From Anabaenopsis elenkinii CCIBt3563 (lineage in GTDB: Bacteria; Cyanobacteriota; Cyanobacteriia; Cyanobacteriales; Nostocaceae): a stretch of 64,000 nucleotides of DNA. The notes under the pieces were generated by a model. That model did no database searches and was not told the origin of the DNA. It saw only the letters and a list, made by a program, of their open reading frames with translations. The DNA lies in the NCBI RefSeq assembly GCF_015245355.1, contig NZ_CP063311.1:2993705-3057704 (forward strand). The letters run 5' to 3'. Below are positions 54,719 through 62,183 of the stretch, piece by piece; positions within the stretch are counted from its first letter, which is position 1; each line of letters begins with the position of its first letter. The position numbers and the translations under genes are program-made.

Positions 54719-55045
54719 TTAAGCCGCTTCTAAAGGAGCCATTGTTAAACCAGCCCGACGCAGCTGTTGATGATATAGTTCCGCCATTTCTTGGGGACCT
54801 ACCCAAACAATAGCTTGTCCTTCATAGTGTATCTGATTAGTCAAATCCCAAGCCAGATCACCTGTCATTCCCGGAATATACTTCATTAAACACTCGGAAA
54901 CGTGTTGAAAAGTATTGAAGTCATCGTTTAAAACAATCACCTTATAATTCGGATAAGTCTTACGGGTAACTTGAGTAGTCCGTCCAGGATTGACAGTTGG
55001 TGCTGTACTCGCGCTGTATACAGATGCTGAAAGTCTTGTAACCAT
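54719..55045 (-). CDS. clpS: ATP-dependent Clp protease adaptor ClpS
   Basis: A 108-residue adaptor that delivers N-degron substrates to ClpC/ClpP. The ClpS core has Y-K-V-I-V-L-N-D-D-F-N-T-F-Q-H-V (the N-D-D-x-x-T-x-x-x-V substrate pocket), and the C-terminal half has H-Y-E-G-Q-A-I-V-W and E-M-A-E-L-Y-H-Q-Q-L. The N-terminal ~35 residues form an unstructured Ser/Thr-rich extension. Cyanobacteria have ClpS1 and ClpS2; which one this is cannot be settled by eye. ATG 55045 is chosen over the TTG at 55060. Confidence 0.95.
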   Translation of the reverse strand: MVTRLSASVYSASTAPTVNPGRTTQVTRKTYPNYKVIVLNDDFNTFQHVSECLMKYIPGMTGDLAWDLTNQIHYEGQAIVWVGPQEMAELYHQQLRRAGLTMAPLEAA

Positions 55046-55124
55046 AAAACAGTTAGCCAACAGGATTTTACAAATCTACAACTATAGATTAATAGTTTAG
55101 TCGATCATTTGAAATCATTTTAGT

Positions 55125-57173
55125 CTAACGCCAATTATCCCAGTTTTCGTTAAAAATTGAAGTATCAGGGAAAGCTGTCGGGTTGCCATTTTGCTCTAAT
55201 AGACGTTTGAGAGCTTCTAATTGTGGTTCTGGACTGGGTAAATTGTTCACCAGTTCGTAAGGTGTAACTTGATTGTTTAAGGCAAAAGCCGCAGTAGTAC
55301 CCGCAGCAGCACCCGCAGACCATTCAAAGGAGTGTACGCGATACGCCGCCGCTGCAATGTGACTGGTGGCGATACTTTTACCTCCTACGAGCAAATTGTC
55401 GATTTTCTGGGGAATCATGGCTCTGAGGGGAATTTGGAAGGGATAAGCAGCACCAGCACCCCGCCTTTCTCCGGGACGTTCTCTATTACCGGGAGCTTCT
55501 GGGGGGCTTTTCTCCATGCAAGGATGAAAGTCTATGGCATAGTGACCAATACCTACAGAATCGGGGAAAATAGTAGAACGAGTCCGCCGCGTGACTTGTT
55601 CCGGTGGCTTTTGACCTATAATTACAGAGATAGCTTCCAAGCCAGCCAGTGTTGCTTGTAACCGGCGGTACATATCTACAGGAAGTGTAAGACGATAATA
55701 CTCATCGTTGTAGTTGCGTCGAGAAATATCAGTTTCCCAAATAGTAAAACCTTGCGGTTGTCCCCAACTGGGACGCCCAATGATCCGTCGTCCTTCGCGG
55801 ATATAGGGATATTTCGATAAGCCATGGGCTGTTCCCATGGGGGAATTGAACCCAGATATAAAACGGTGATTTGTGTGTTGCTGCTTGACACCCGTACCAA
55901 GTTGAGAATCTGTAGTCCCAGCCACTAACCAATAATAATAGGCAAGTGCATTTTCCTCACCTTTGCGGAGGGTTTCTGTCCGTAGTCCCCCCATCCATCC
56001 GCCGGGTTGTAATTGTCCAGTAGCTTGCAACTGTTGGCGAGTGTAAACCAGATTATCTTGAGGGGTTCCAGGGCGATAGTCATTACCCCAAGTCCAATTT
56101 TGCATAGAAATATCCCCTGGTGTGGGAGCAGAAAATGCTATACCGCCGAATCTTACAGGTTGTCCCTGTTGCGGGCTCCAAATGCGGCGATAGGTGAAAA
56201 CTAAGTCAAAGTTTGCCAGCCGTTGTAATTCGTAACTAAAATATGGGGCATACTGTGGATAGAATGGTGGCATTTCTTGGGGTTGTGGTTCCTTAGTTGC
56301 CTCCATGGCAAAGGTGTAAGTAAAGCCTTGGGTACAATAAGGATCGTTTTGGGTACTGGAGGAAGAGGGTTCTAGGTGGGAAAGAGGGTCAATACCTAAA
56401 CGGTAAGGAACATCCGCCAGGGCTACAATTTCCCCGGTTTCGCTAGCGTCTACGATGTACCATTGAGGAGAATTCCCTTGTGTGTTTTGGGGAACTAAGC
56501 GAATAATATTTTTAGTAAACCGAGATGAGTTTTGGTAATGGTAAGCATCTTCAATGGTTTGAGATAAGGTGAAGGTGTTATGAGGTGGTGCGCCGGGGAC
56601 TGGTTGATGTTGAATGGCGATCGCACTACTAATTAATTGTCCACCCCCGTCAACTGTGGAAGGTGTAATTTCTAAATCCTTAATTACTGTATTGGGAAAC
56701 CATTCTAATTTACCTCTCCCCCTTCTTTCGGCATCTTTGAGCATATGACTCACAATCGTGTGGGCGTCACGAGGTAGAAAACAAGATTCACTCACCCAGC
56801 AGTCCCCGGGGTTGAGTTTACCGTATTTGCGTTCAATCCGATTTCGCAATTCCAAGTACCCACGAGAATAAAATTGGCGACTGCGTTGGGTGGGGCGTTC
56901 ATCTAATGCAGATGTTCCCTGGGAAGAAATTTGACCCCCTAACCAATCAGTAATTTCTGTGATACAGACTTTGCGTCCTGCTAGTAACCCCTCGTAAGCT
57001 GTAGCTACACCTGAAAGTCCCCCACCCACAACTAAAATGTCACAATTTACGATTTTGTCTGGGTTTCTCGGTGGTGCGGCAAGAATGGCAGAATCAGGTG
57101 TAATAAAGTTGGATATTACACTGACACTGATTAATGATGTCAAGCTGTAAGCTAATTTCTGTTGATGCTTCAT
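55125..57173 (-). CDS. Exported FAD-dependent oxidoreductase
   Basis: A 682-residue protein. The N-terminal ~32 residues look like a signal peptide (L-A-Y-S-L-T-S-L-I-S-V-S-V-I then A-I-L-A-A-P). The dinucleotide fold follows: C-D-I-L-V-V-G-G-G-L-S-G-V-A-T-A near 45-58, with an acidic residue ending strand 2 (C-I-T-E-I). It has the FAD-dependent oxidoreductase (FAD_oxidored) family pattern, with W-L-G-G-Q-I-S-S-Q-G and the C-terminal L-L-V-G-G-K-S-I-A-T-S-H-I-A. Two tryptophan- and proline-rich inserts lie in the middle. The substrate is unknown; an extracytoplasmic redox role is likely. No operon partner. Confidence 0.88.
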   Translation of the reverse strand: MKHQQKLAYSLTSLISVSVISNFITPDSAILAAPPRNPDKIVNCDILVVGGGLSGVATAYEGLLAGRKVCITEITDWLGGQISSQGTSALDERPTQRSRQFYSRGYLELRNRIERKYGKLNPGDCWVSESCFLPRDAHTIVSHMLKDAERRGRGKLEWFPNTVIKDLEITPSTVDGGGQLISSAIAIQHQPVPGAPPHNTFTLSQTIEDAYHYQNSSRFTKNIIRLVPQNTQGNSPQWYIVDASETGEIVALADVPYRLGIDPLSHLEPSSSSTQNDPYCTQGFTYTFAMEATKEPQPQEMPPFYPQYAPYFSYELQRLANFDLVFTYRRIWSPQQGQPVRFGGIAFSAPTPGDISMQNWTWGNDYRPGTPQDNLVYTRQQLQATGQLQPGGWMGGLRTETLRKGEENALAYYYWLVAGTTDSQLGTGVKQQHTNHRFISGFNSPMGTAHGLSKYPYIREGRRIIGRPSWGQPQGFTIWETDISRRNYNDEYYRLTLPVDMYRRLQATLAGLEAISVIIGQKPPEQVTRRTRSTIFPDSVGIGHYAIDFHPCMEKSPPEAPGNRERPGERRGAGAAYPFQIPLRAMIPQKIDNLLVGGKSIATSHIAAAAYRVHSFEWSAGAAAGTTAAFALNNQVTPYELVNNLPSPEPQLEALKRLLEQNGNPTAFPDTSIFNENWDNWR

Positions 57174-57311
57174 AGTCAGGGTAACGTTGAACCGCTATCT
57201 CAGGTAGACGCTACGATGTAATAAATGTTCTTCACAACTTCAATGTTTAGGCGATCGCGCTGCCGCAAGCAGATCCCTCTGGGTTGATCCCGTTTGATGC
57301 TAAACGGGGAG

Positions 57312-57363
57312 CCGGGGGTTAGAAACCCCCGTCTGAAAGCTAAAGTCAGATAAATCTGACTGG
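57312..57363 (+). repeat. Two-hairpin dispersed repeat, copy 4
   Basis: Hairpin 1 has arms GGGGGTT / AACCCCC, then linker GTCTGAAAGCTAA, then hairpin 2 with arms AGTCAGAT / ATCTGACT. The layout matches copies at 9287, 12150 and 14879. Confidence 0.85.
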
Positions 57364-57440
57364 AAGATCATATATTGGATGGTCTTGACCGGATGCGATC
57401 GCGAAGCGCTGCTGTTAAAGGTGATCGCCATTCCATATAC

Positions 57441-57688
57441 CCCCCTCCCTTTGTAAGGCTATCCATTACTCACATCTTTCTTAACAATCTTGAAACATTT
57501 ATGTGGTAACGGTTTCAACGGTTGAAAATTTACCTACTCTTGACAAAATGTACCTTATTCTTCTTTATAAAACTCTTATTTTATTGATAATGATCAACGG
57601 AGGATTAAGGTTTGGGGGTTTGCGATCGATCACTCTCACGAATGTTAAGAAAGATCCGGGTAATGGATAGCTTTGTAAGGGGAGGGGT
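57441..57688. repeat. Pair of ~46-bp inverted repeats (MITE-like)
   Basis: The left arm 57441-57486 and right arm 57643-57688 are reverse complements at about 38 of 46 positions, including TGTTAAGAAAGAT and GTAATGGATAGC. They enclose 156 bp with no gene. No target duplication was identified. Confidence 0.75.
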
Positions 57689-57948
57689 TGGGGGTGGGGT
57701 CAAACCTCACCATAAATATTTAGTGCAATACCAGTGTAAAAATTTTATGTTCTTTAAAATCTATCTTTAGATAGATGACAAGATTACCTAAATAGTATTA
57801 CTGAGGGTAAATAAAATTAATGTATTATTTATTTTATTATTTCCATTTGAGTGTGGTATTATAAATTTCATCTATTTAAACTTTTGCTGTTTCTTCTTAT
57901 AAGTAACTACACTGTCAAATATTCAACTAATCACCAAAGGATAAACCC

Positions 57949-58093
57949 ATGGAATTAATTAAGACTAACTAGGGCTATAGCCTTAACAACACTGACACTC
58001 ACCCTCAGTGCTACCCCCACTTGGAGTCAAACCAATCAAAACAGCTTTACTTGTTCCTCAAGTTCTTACCCCGGTTGTAGAGACGATAACTAA
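57949..58093 (+). pseudogene. Broken gene for a small secreted peptide
   Basis: From ATG 57949 the frame reads M-E-L-I-K-T-N and then meets TAG. Skipping one T at that point gives a continuous signal-peptide-like sequence: R-A-I-A-L-T-T-L-T-L-T-L-S-A-T-P-T-W-S-Q, then N-Q-N-S-F-T-C-S-S-S-S-Y-P-G-C-R-D-D-N and stop. The cleavage-like site, two Cys and clean stop suggest a single-base insertion in a former exported peptide or the 5' end of a longer gene. I do not recognise the mature part. Confidence 0.5.
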
Positions 58094-58150
58094 CTCTACT
58101 AGAAACGCCCTACCTCTTCGCCCTCTTATTTTGGTAACGGTATTGTAAGT

Positions 58151-59986
58151 ATGCCTTTAATTCTAAATTTTCTTAAAAGAGCTTTACTCCTTCTGTTGAT
58201 GGCGTGCATTTTATTAAATGCATCTAGTGTTTACGCATTACCAATTTCTCAAGGATTCGATGATATTCTTCTTCAATGCGCAGAGCTTAAAGAACCAGAA
58301 CTGCGTGAGGAGCTAAACAATGTTCTACAGGAGCTCCTTATCGACGAAACAAAAGTAGATTTTAGTTCTATTGTCAATCGAGAATGGAAGACCTTAAAGT
58401 TAGATTCAGTAATTGATTCTGCAATTGACGAGGCAGTAAATGAAGTTAACAGCAATGCTGGTTTTATAAATAGATTTGCAAGTAGTTGGGTACCTAATAA
58501 AGCAAAAGAACTAGCTGATGATGTAACAAAACGTGCTTTCAATTCACCAATCTTAGAAGCAAAACTTACTAACTTATCCGAAAACGTAGCCACACAAATT
58601 TCAAATAAATTGGAGATGGCTACGGCTAATGCCTCATTATATGCCCTTAGCTGTATTCAGAAGTTCATAAATGATAAATATTCACAATCAATTTTAAAGA
58701 TTTTCAATGAAAAAATTGAAGACCCAAAACTGAATAAAAAATTTCCAGGTTTAAACCCAGATAATAATACTAAACTGGTGAATAAAAATTACAATGCTGC
58801 CTTGGGAGGAGGTTCTATTTTTGTTGTATCTCTAATAGCACAAATCAATAAAAAGACTATCAGTGCAATAATTAATAGAATAATACCACAATTAGGTGAG
58901 AGAGTTTTAGGTCGCATAGGGAGTGGTTTCATCCCAGTTGTTGGTGAAGTTGTGGGAGGGGTCTGGTTAGCCAGTGATATAATTAAGAGTTTTGAGGGGA
59001 TATTGCCAGAAATTCAGAAGGTTCTTAAGGCACCAGAGGTAAAAGAAAATATTCGTCAAGAAATTGCTAGTACCGCTGAGGAAGAAATTCGTAAACAATC
59101 CCCTCAAATAGCATCGGATATTTCCTATAAAATTGATCGTGCTTGGGAAGAGTTTAAGAAGGATCTTGATCAGACGTTAAAGATTGCTGGAGAATTACCT
59201 GAATTTCGCGATATTTTGGCTAAATCAAGTGAGTCAGATGTACGTAAAATATCTTCACGGGTAGGTATTGCCTTAAACTACATGGGACGTAGCCAACTGA
59301 TACAAGATATTAAAGATGGGAAATTTGAAAGAGTTTTGTCTTTACCGGAGGTTAGTTATAAAATCATTGAAACAAGTCATAACTTATCTACATTAGTAGA
59401 TTGGGCAAACTTGGCAGGTGACAAACTTGAAAAAGTGGTCGTTATGGAACTCTATAAACATCTATCTCCAAAAGATTTAAATTATAAATTACTAAAAGAT
59501 ATTTTAGATATTGGAGACGATACAACAATATCTAAAATTTCACTTTTAGATATTAATTCTATTAAGGAATTGTTGAGAATTTCTAAACAAAACTTAGTAG
59601 TTCTGGCTATTAGTTTATCTATAGATGACCTGGAAAATATAGCCGGATATTTGGGAGACTTGACGCAAATTCAAATTAATCAAATCGTTAAGTTTTTACT
59701 TGATGCTCCGGCAGTAGTTAAAAACCCTGATATTATGCATAATATTATCCAGAGTAAAGAAATTACCACTGCAATTGAGTTTTGGAAAACACAAAATTCA
59801 TTGTCAATATTTGACGGAATTTTTAAAGCATTAACAGGAGCTATTTCTTGGCATTTAGTAAGTAATAAATTTGGCATTCCATTAATATTGATATTGATTG
59901 GAACACCCATTATTTTACTGTTAGTATTTGTTTTGCTCTTTATCCAATGGTTTATTTCACTAAAAAATCAACAACAATTAGGTTAA
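58151..59986 (+). CDS. Unknown membrane-anchored, mainly helical protein
   Basis: 611 residues, not recognised. The N-terminus is a signal-peptide-like helix ([19 protein letters not shown]). The middle is charged and helical, with one glycine-rich hydrophobic stretch near 250-285 ([20 protein letters not shown]) that could insert in a membrane. The C-terminus has a strong transmembrane helix ([16 protein letters not shown]) and a short basic tail. The DNA is more AT-rich than its neighbours, and an IS66 remnant and a broken gene flank the locus, suggesting acquired DNA. A YbjQ gene follows after 4 bases, so they form an operon. Confidence 0.7.
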   Translation: MPLILNFLKRALLLLLMACILLNASSVYALPISQGFDDILLQCAELKEPELREELNNVLQELLIDETKVDFSSIVNREWKTLKLDSVIDSAIDEAVNEVNSNAGFINRFASSWVPNKAKELADDVTKRAFNSPILEAKLTNLSENVATQISNKLEMATANASLYALSCIQKFINDKYSQSILKIFNEKIEDPKLNKKFPGLNPDNNTKLVNKNYNAALGGGSIFVVSLIAQINKKTISAIINRIIPQLGERVLGRIGSGFIPVVGEVVGGVWLASDIIKSFEGILPEIQKVLKAPEVKENIRQEIASTAEEEIRKQSPQIASDISYKIDRAWEEFKKDLDQTLKIAGELPEFRDILAKSSESDVRKISSRVGIALNYMGRSQLIQDIKDGKFERVLSLPEVSYKIIETSHNLSTLVDWANLAGDKLEKVVVMELYKHLSPKDLNYKLLKDILDIGDDTTISKISLLDINSIKELLRISKQNLVVLAISLSIDDLENIAGYLGDLTQIQINQIVKFLLDAPAVVKNPDIMHNIIQSKEITTAIEFWKTQNSLSIFDGIFKALTGAISWHLVSNKFGIPLILILIGTPIILLLVFVLLFIQWFISLKNQQQLG

Positions 59987-59990
59987 TAAT

Positions 59991-60347
59991 ATGCTAATAA
60001 GTTTGGATCATTTGCAGGAAAAAATTGAAGTTGGCGAGTTACTAACTGTTGTCGTAGTCAAAGCGGCCAATGTTGTCAGCGACATTCGTGAAAATATTCG
60101 TAATTTGACAGGAGGTCGTATGGAACATTATGAAAAATTAATTCAAGAGGGCGTAGATACAGCCTTGGAAAATTTGGAAAAAAAAGCTAAGGAGCGTGGT
60201 TATGACGGGGTAATAGGTGTAAAAATATCCAATCCGATGGTAGTAACAGGTGGTGCAGAGATAATTGTTTATGGAAATGGCTTTAAAAAAAGCAACCGTT
60301 CAGGGGGAGTAGAAGAAGAGATAGCCAAAAAAGGTGACAAAATCTGA
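59991..60347 (+). CDS. YbjQ-family (UPF0145) protein
   Basis: 118 residues. The pattern [53 protein letters not shown] and [12 protein letters not shown] marks the YbjQ/heavy-metal-binding-domain family, which assembles as small oligomers and has no settled function. The ATG follows the preceding stop by 4 bases, so translation is probably coupled to the unknown membrane protein. This pairing is the main clue to either gene's role. Confidence 0.85.
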   Translation: MLISLDHLQEKIEVGELLTVVVVKAANVVSDIRENIRNLTGGRMEHYEKLIQEGVDTALENLEKKAKERGYDGVIGVKISNPMVVTGGAEIIVYGNGFKKSNRSGGVEEEIAKKGDKI

Positions 60348-60350
60348 TAA

Positions 60351-60759
<409 letters not shown>

Positions 60760-61251
60760 TTAAGCTGGAACTACTTGAAGGACTAGTGAGCGTTTATCGA
60801 GGGATTGGACTTTTCCCACCTCACTCAAAGCGCTAACAATGCGGTCTAGCATCTCTCCTGCTTGTTCGCGGTGTTGGTGTTCTCTTCCTCGCAAGCGAAT
60901 AGCGAATTTGACTGAATCGCCTTTGCTCAACCATTGAGTTGCTTGTGCTATCCGTAAATTATAATCAGCTAAACCCACATTGGGACGTAAGCGAACCTCT
61001 TTGACAGCGGGTCTAGCGCTCTGGGTCTGACGTTTTTTCTTTTGATACTGAAGCTTACCATAGTTGACAATCTTGGTAACCGGTATGTCTTTGTTTTCCG
61101 ATACGACAACTAGGTCAAGGTCTACACTTTCTGCTAGCTGTAGCGCCTCGGCGGTATCAACAATACCACGGTTATTATTTTCATGGTCAATCAAGTAGAC
61201 TTGATTTGACTTAATTTGGGAGTTGATGAGTTGTTTTTTAACTACGATAAT
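60760..61251 (-). CDS. infC: Translation initiation factor IF-3, probable AUU start
   Basis: 163 residues. The N-terminal domain has I-N-S-Q-I-K-S-N-Q-V-Y-L-I-D-H-E and A-L-Q-L-A-E-S-V-D-L-D-L-V-V-V-S; the linker is basic (Y-Q-K-K-K-R-Q); the C-terminal domain has K-E-V-R-L-R-P-N-V-G-L-A-D-Y and V-K-F-A-I-R-L-R-G-R-E. The conserved N-terminal part extends upstream of the first ATG- or TTG-type codon, to an in-frame TAA at 61263-61261. Between this stop and the conserved region the only initiator-like codons are ATT (61251-61249) and ATC, with AAGGGG just upstream. IF-3 genes in E. coli and relatives start with AUU, which allows IF-3 to repress itself. The sequence diverges from the usual cyanobacterial IF-3 (I-N-x-x-I-R-x-P), so it might be a second IF-3 copy. 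Confidence 0.88.
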   Translation of the reverse strand: MIVVKKQLINSQIKSNQVYLIDHENNNRGIVDTAEALQLAESVDLDLVVVSENKDIPVTKIVNYGKLQYQKKKRQTQSARPAVKEVRLRPNVGLADYNLRIAQATQWLSKGDSVKFAIRLRGREHQHREQAGEMLDRIVSALSEVGKVQSLDKRSLVLQVVPA

Positions 61252-61525
61252 GGTTTCCCCTTAATTTAATACTTGGGTTAAGACTTGGGTTTATGCCTTG
61301 TCTAATCCTCTTGTGGAGAAGATTGGCCTGGTTTGTTCCACTCCCATAATATCATACTGACTGTTCAACCAACCAGATTACCCACAATAAGTTTTTTAGA
61401 AGTTATCTTAGGGGCTTGCATCGCTGGAAGTCTTCCGTAAGAATTGAACTCTAGTATAGATTGGAGAACAGCCACCCACTGCAAAAACAGACCCCAGAAT
61501 CAGAATGCTTCCCCCAACACTCTCA

Positions 61526-61810
61526 GAGGTTGTTTGATAAGTTTTCAACAGGTAATTTTTATCTTAGGGAACACCGGAACACACCGAACAGGGAACACAC
61601 CGAACAGGGGATGGGGAATGGGAAGATGGGGAAATAGGGAATAGGAACGAATGGAGAACACGGTATGGCTAACGCCACGCTATCGCTATCGACTTCGCTC
61701 ACCGACCGCACAAAAAACAATAAAATCCAGTCCCCTCCCCTTACAAGGGGAGGGTTAGGGTGGGGTCAAGCAATAGTTGATACACTAATCATGACTTGAC
61801 AAACATCCTC
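61526..61810. mobile_element. 285-bp MITE with IS5-type ends and TCA target duplication
   Basis: It starts GAGGTTGTTTGATAAG (61526) and ends GACAAACATCCTC (61810), whose complement GAGGATGTTTGTC equals the left end of the IS5 element at 26005. TCA flanks both sides (61523-61525 and 61811-61813). The interior contains tandem GAACACACCGAACAGGG-like units, a GGCTAACGCCACGCTATCGC repeat and a CCCCTCCCC palindrome. No coding capacity. It shares both flanks with the 165-bp copy at 26910-27074. Confidence 0.9.
61665..61690 (-). repeat. 26-bp GATAGCGATAGC repeat, reverse copy
   Basis: Exact reverse complement of 15469-15494, located inside the 285-bp MITE. Confidence 0.9.
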
Positions 61811-61845
61811 TCAGGTTTAAAGACGGTGGGATTCTGAAAATATAG

Positions 61846-61873
61846 CAGGGGGCAGGGGGCAGGGGGCAGGGGG
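61846..61873 (+). repeat. CAGGGGG tandem repeat, four units
   Basis: Four uninterrupted 7-bp units CAGGGGG. Four G5 runs separated by CA could form a G-quadruplex on the plus strand. Confidence 0.95.
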
Positions 61874-62183
61874 AAGCCTTGAAACGCTTGAATTTCAATG
61901 GTTTTATCTTCTGTTTGTGTCCTAACCACCTTGGCGGTTGCTATAGATAAAATTGAGATCCTTTTTTATGTCTTTAAGTGCTTTGAGATTCCTATGGCTA
62001 AAGTCACAATATGGCTATGACAATACCTGGTGGTTATGCTCCTCACAGGGGGTTTCACTTTGCTAGCAAGGTAGAATACGCAGGTCAGTATTGTAATTCT
62101 TTATCGATGAGAACATAAAAACACTGCGACTCAAGTAAATTGATTTGTGTTTTGTGTCACTCCTAAACATCCCATGAGGTTTT

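Larger units (their letters stand above)
57174..57948. other. Repeat-rich non-coding stretch
   Basis: About 775 bases with no gene. It contains a GTTTGATGCTAAAC hairpin (about 57288-57310), the fourth two-hairpin repeat, a pair of 46-bp inverted repeats, a TTGACA box (57540-57545) with an AT-rich -10 region about 19-20 bases further on, and the palindrome TTGATAATGATCAA (57584-57597), which loosely resembles half of a Fur-type site. Confidence 0.6.
61252..62183. other. Non-coding region with repeats upstream of the coiled-coil/TPR gene
   Basis: About 930 bases. It contains the infC leader, a 285-bp MITE and a G-rich tandem repeat, all listed separately. The remaining ~300 bases before 62184 show no gene or clear promoter. 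Confidence 0.6.

Noticed and set aside
57584..57597. Fur box at TTGATAATGATCAA
   Set aside because: Only about half of the consensus is present and no iron-related gene follows; kept only as a palindrome.
61444..61644. 66-codon frame upstream of infC
   Set aside because: It runs through the left half of the 285-bp MITE; the apparent peptide is repeat sequence.
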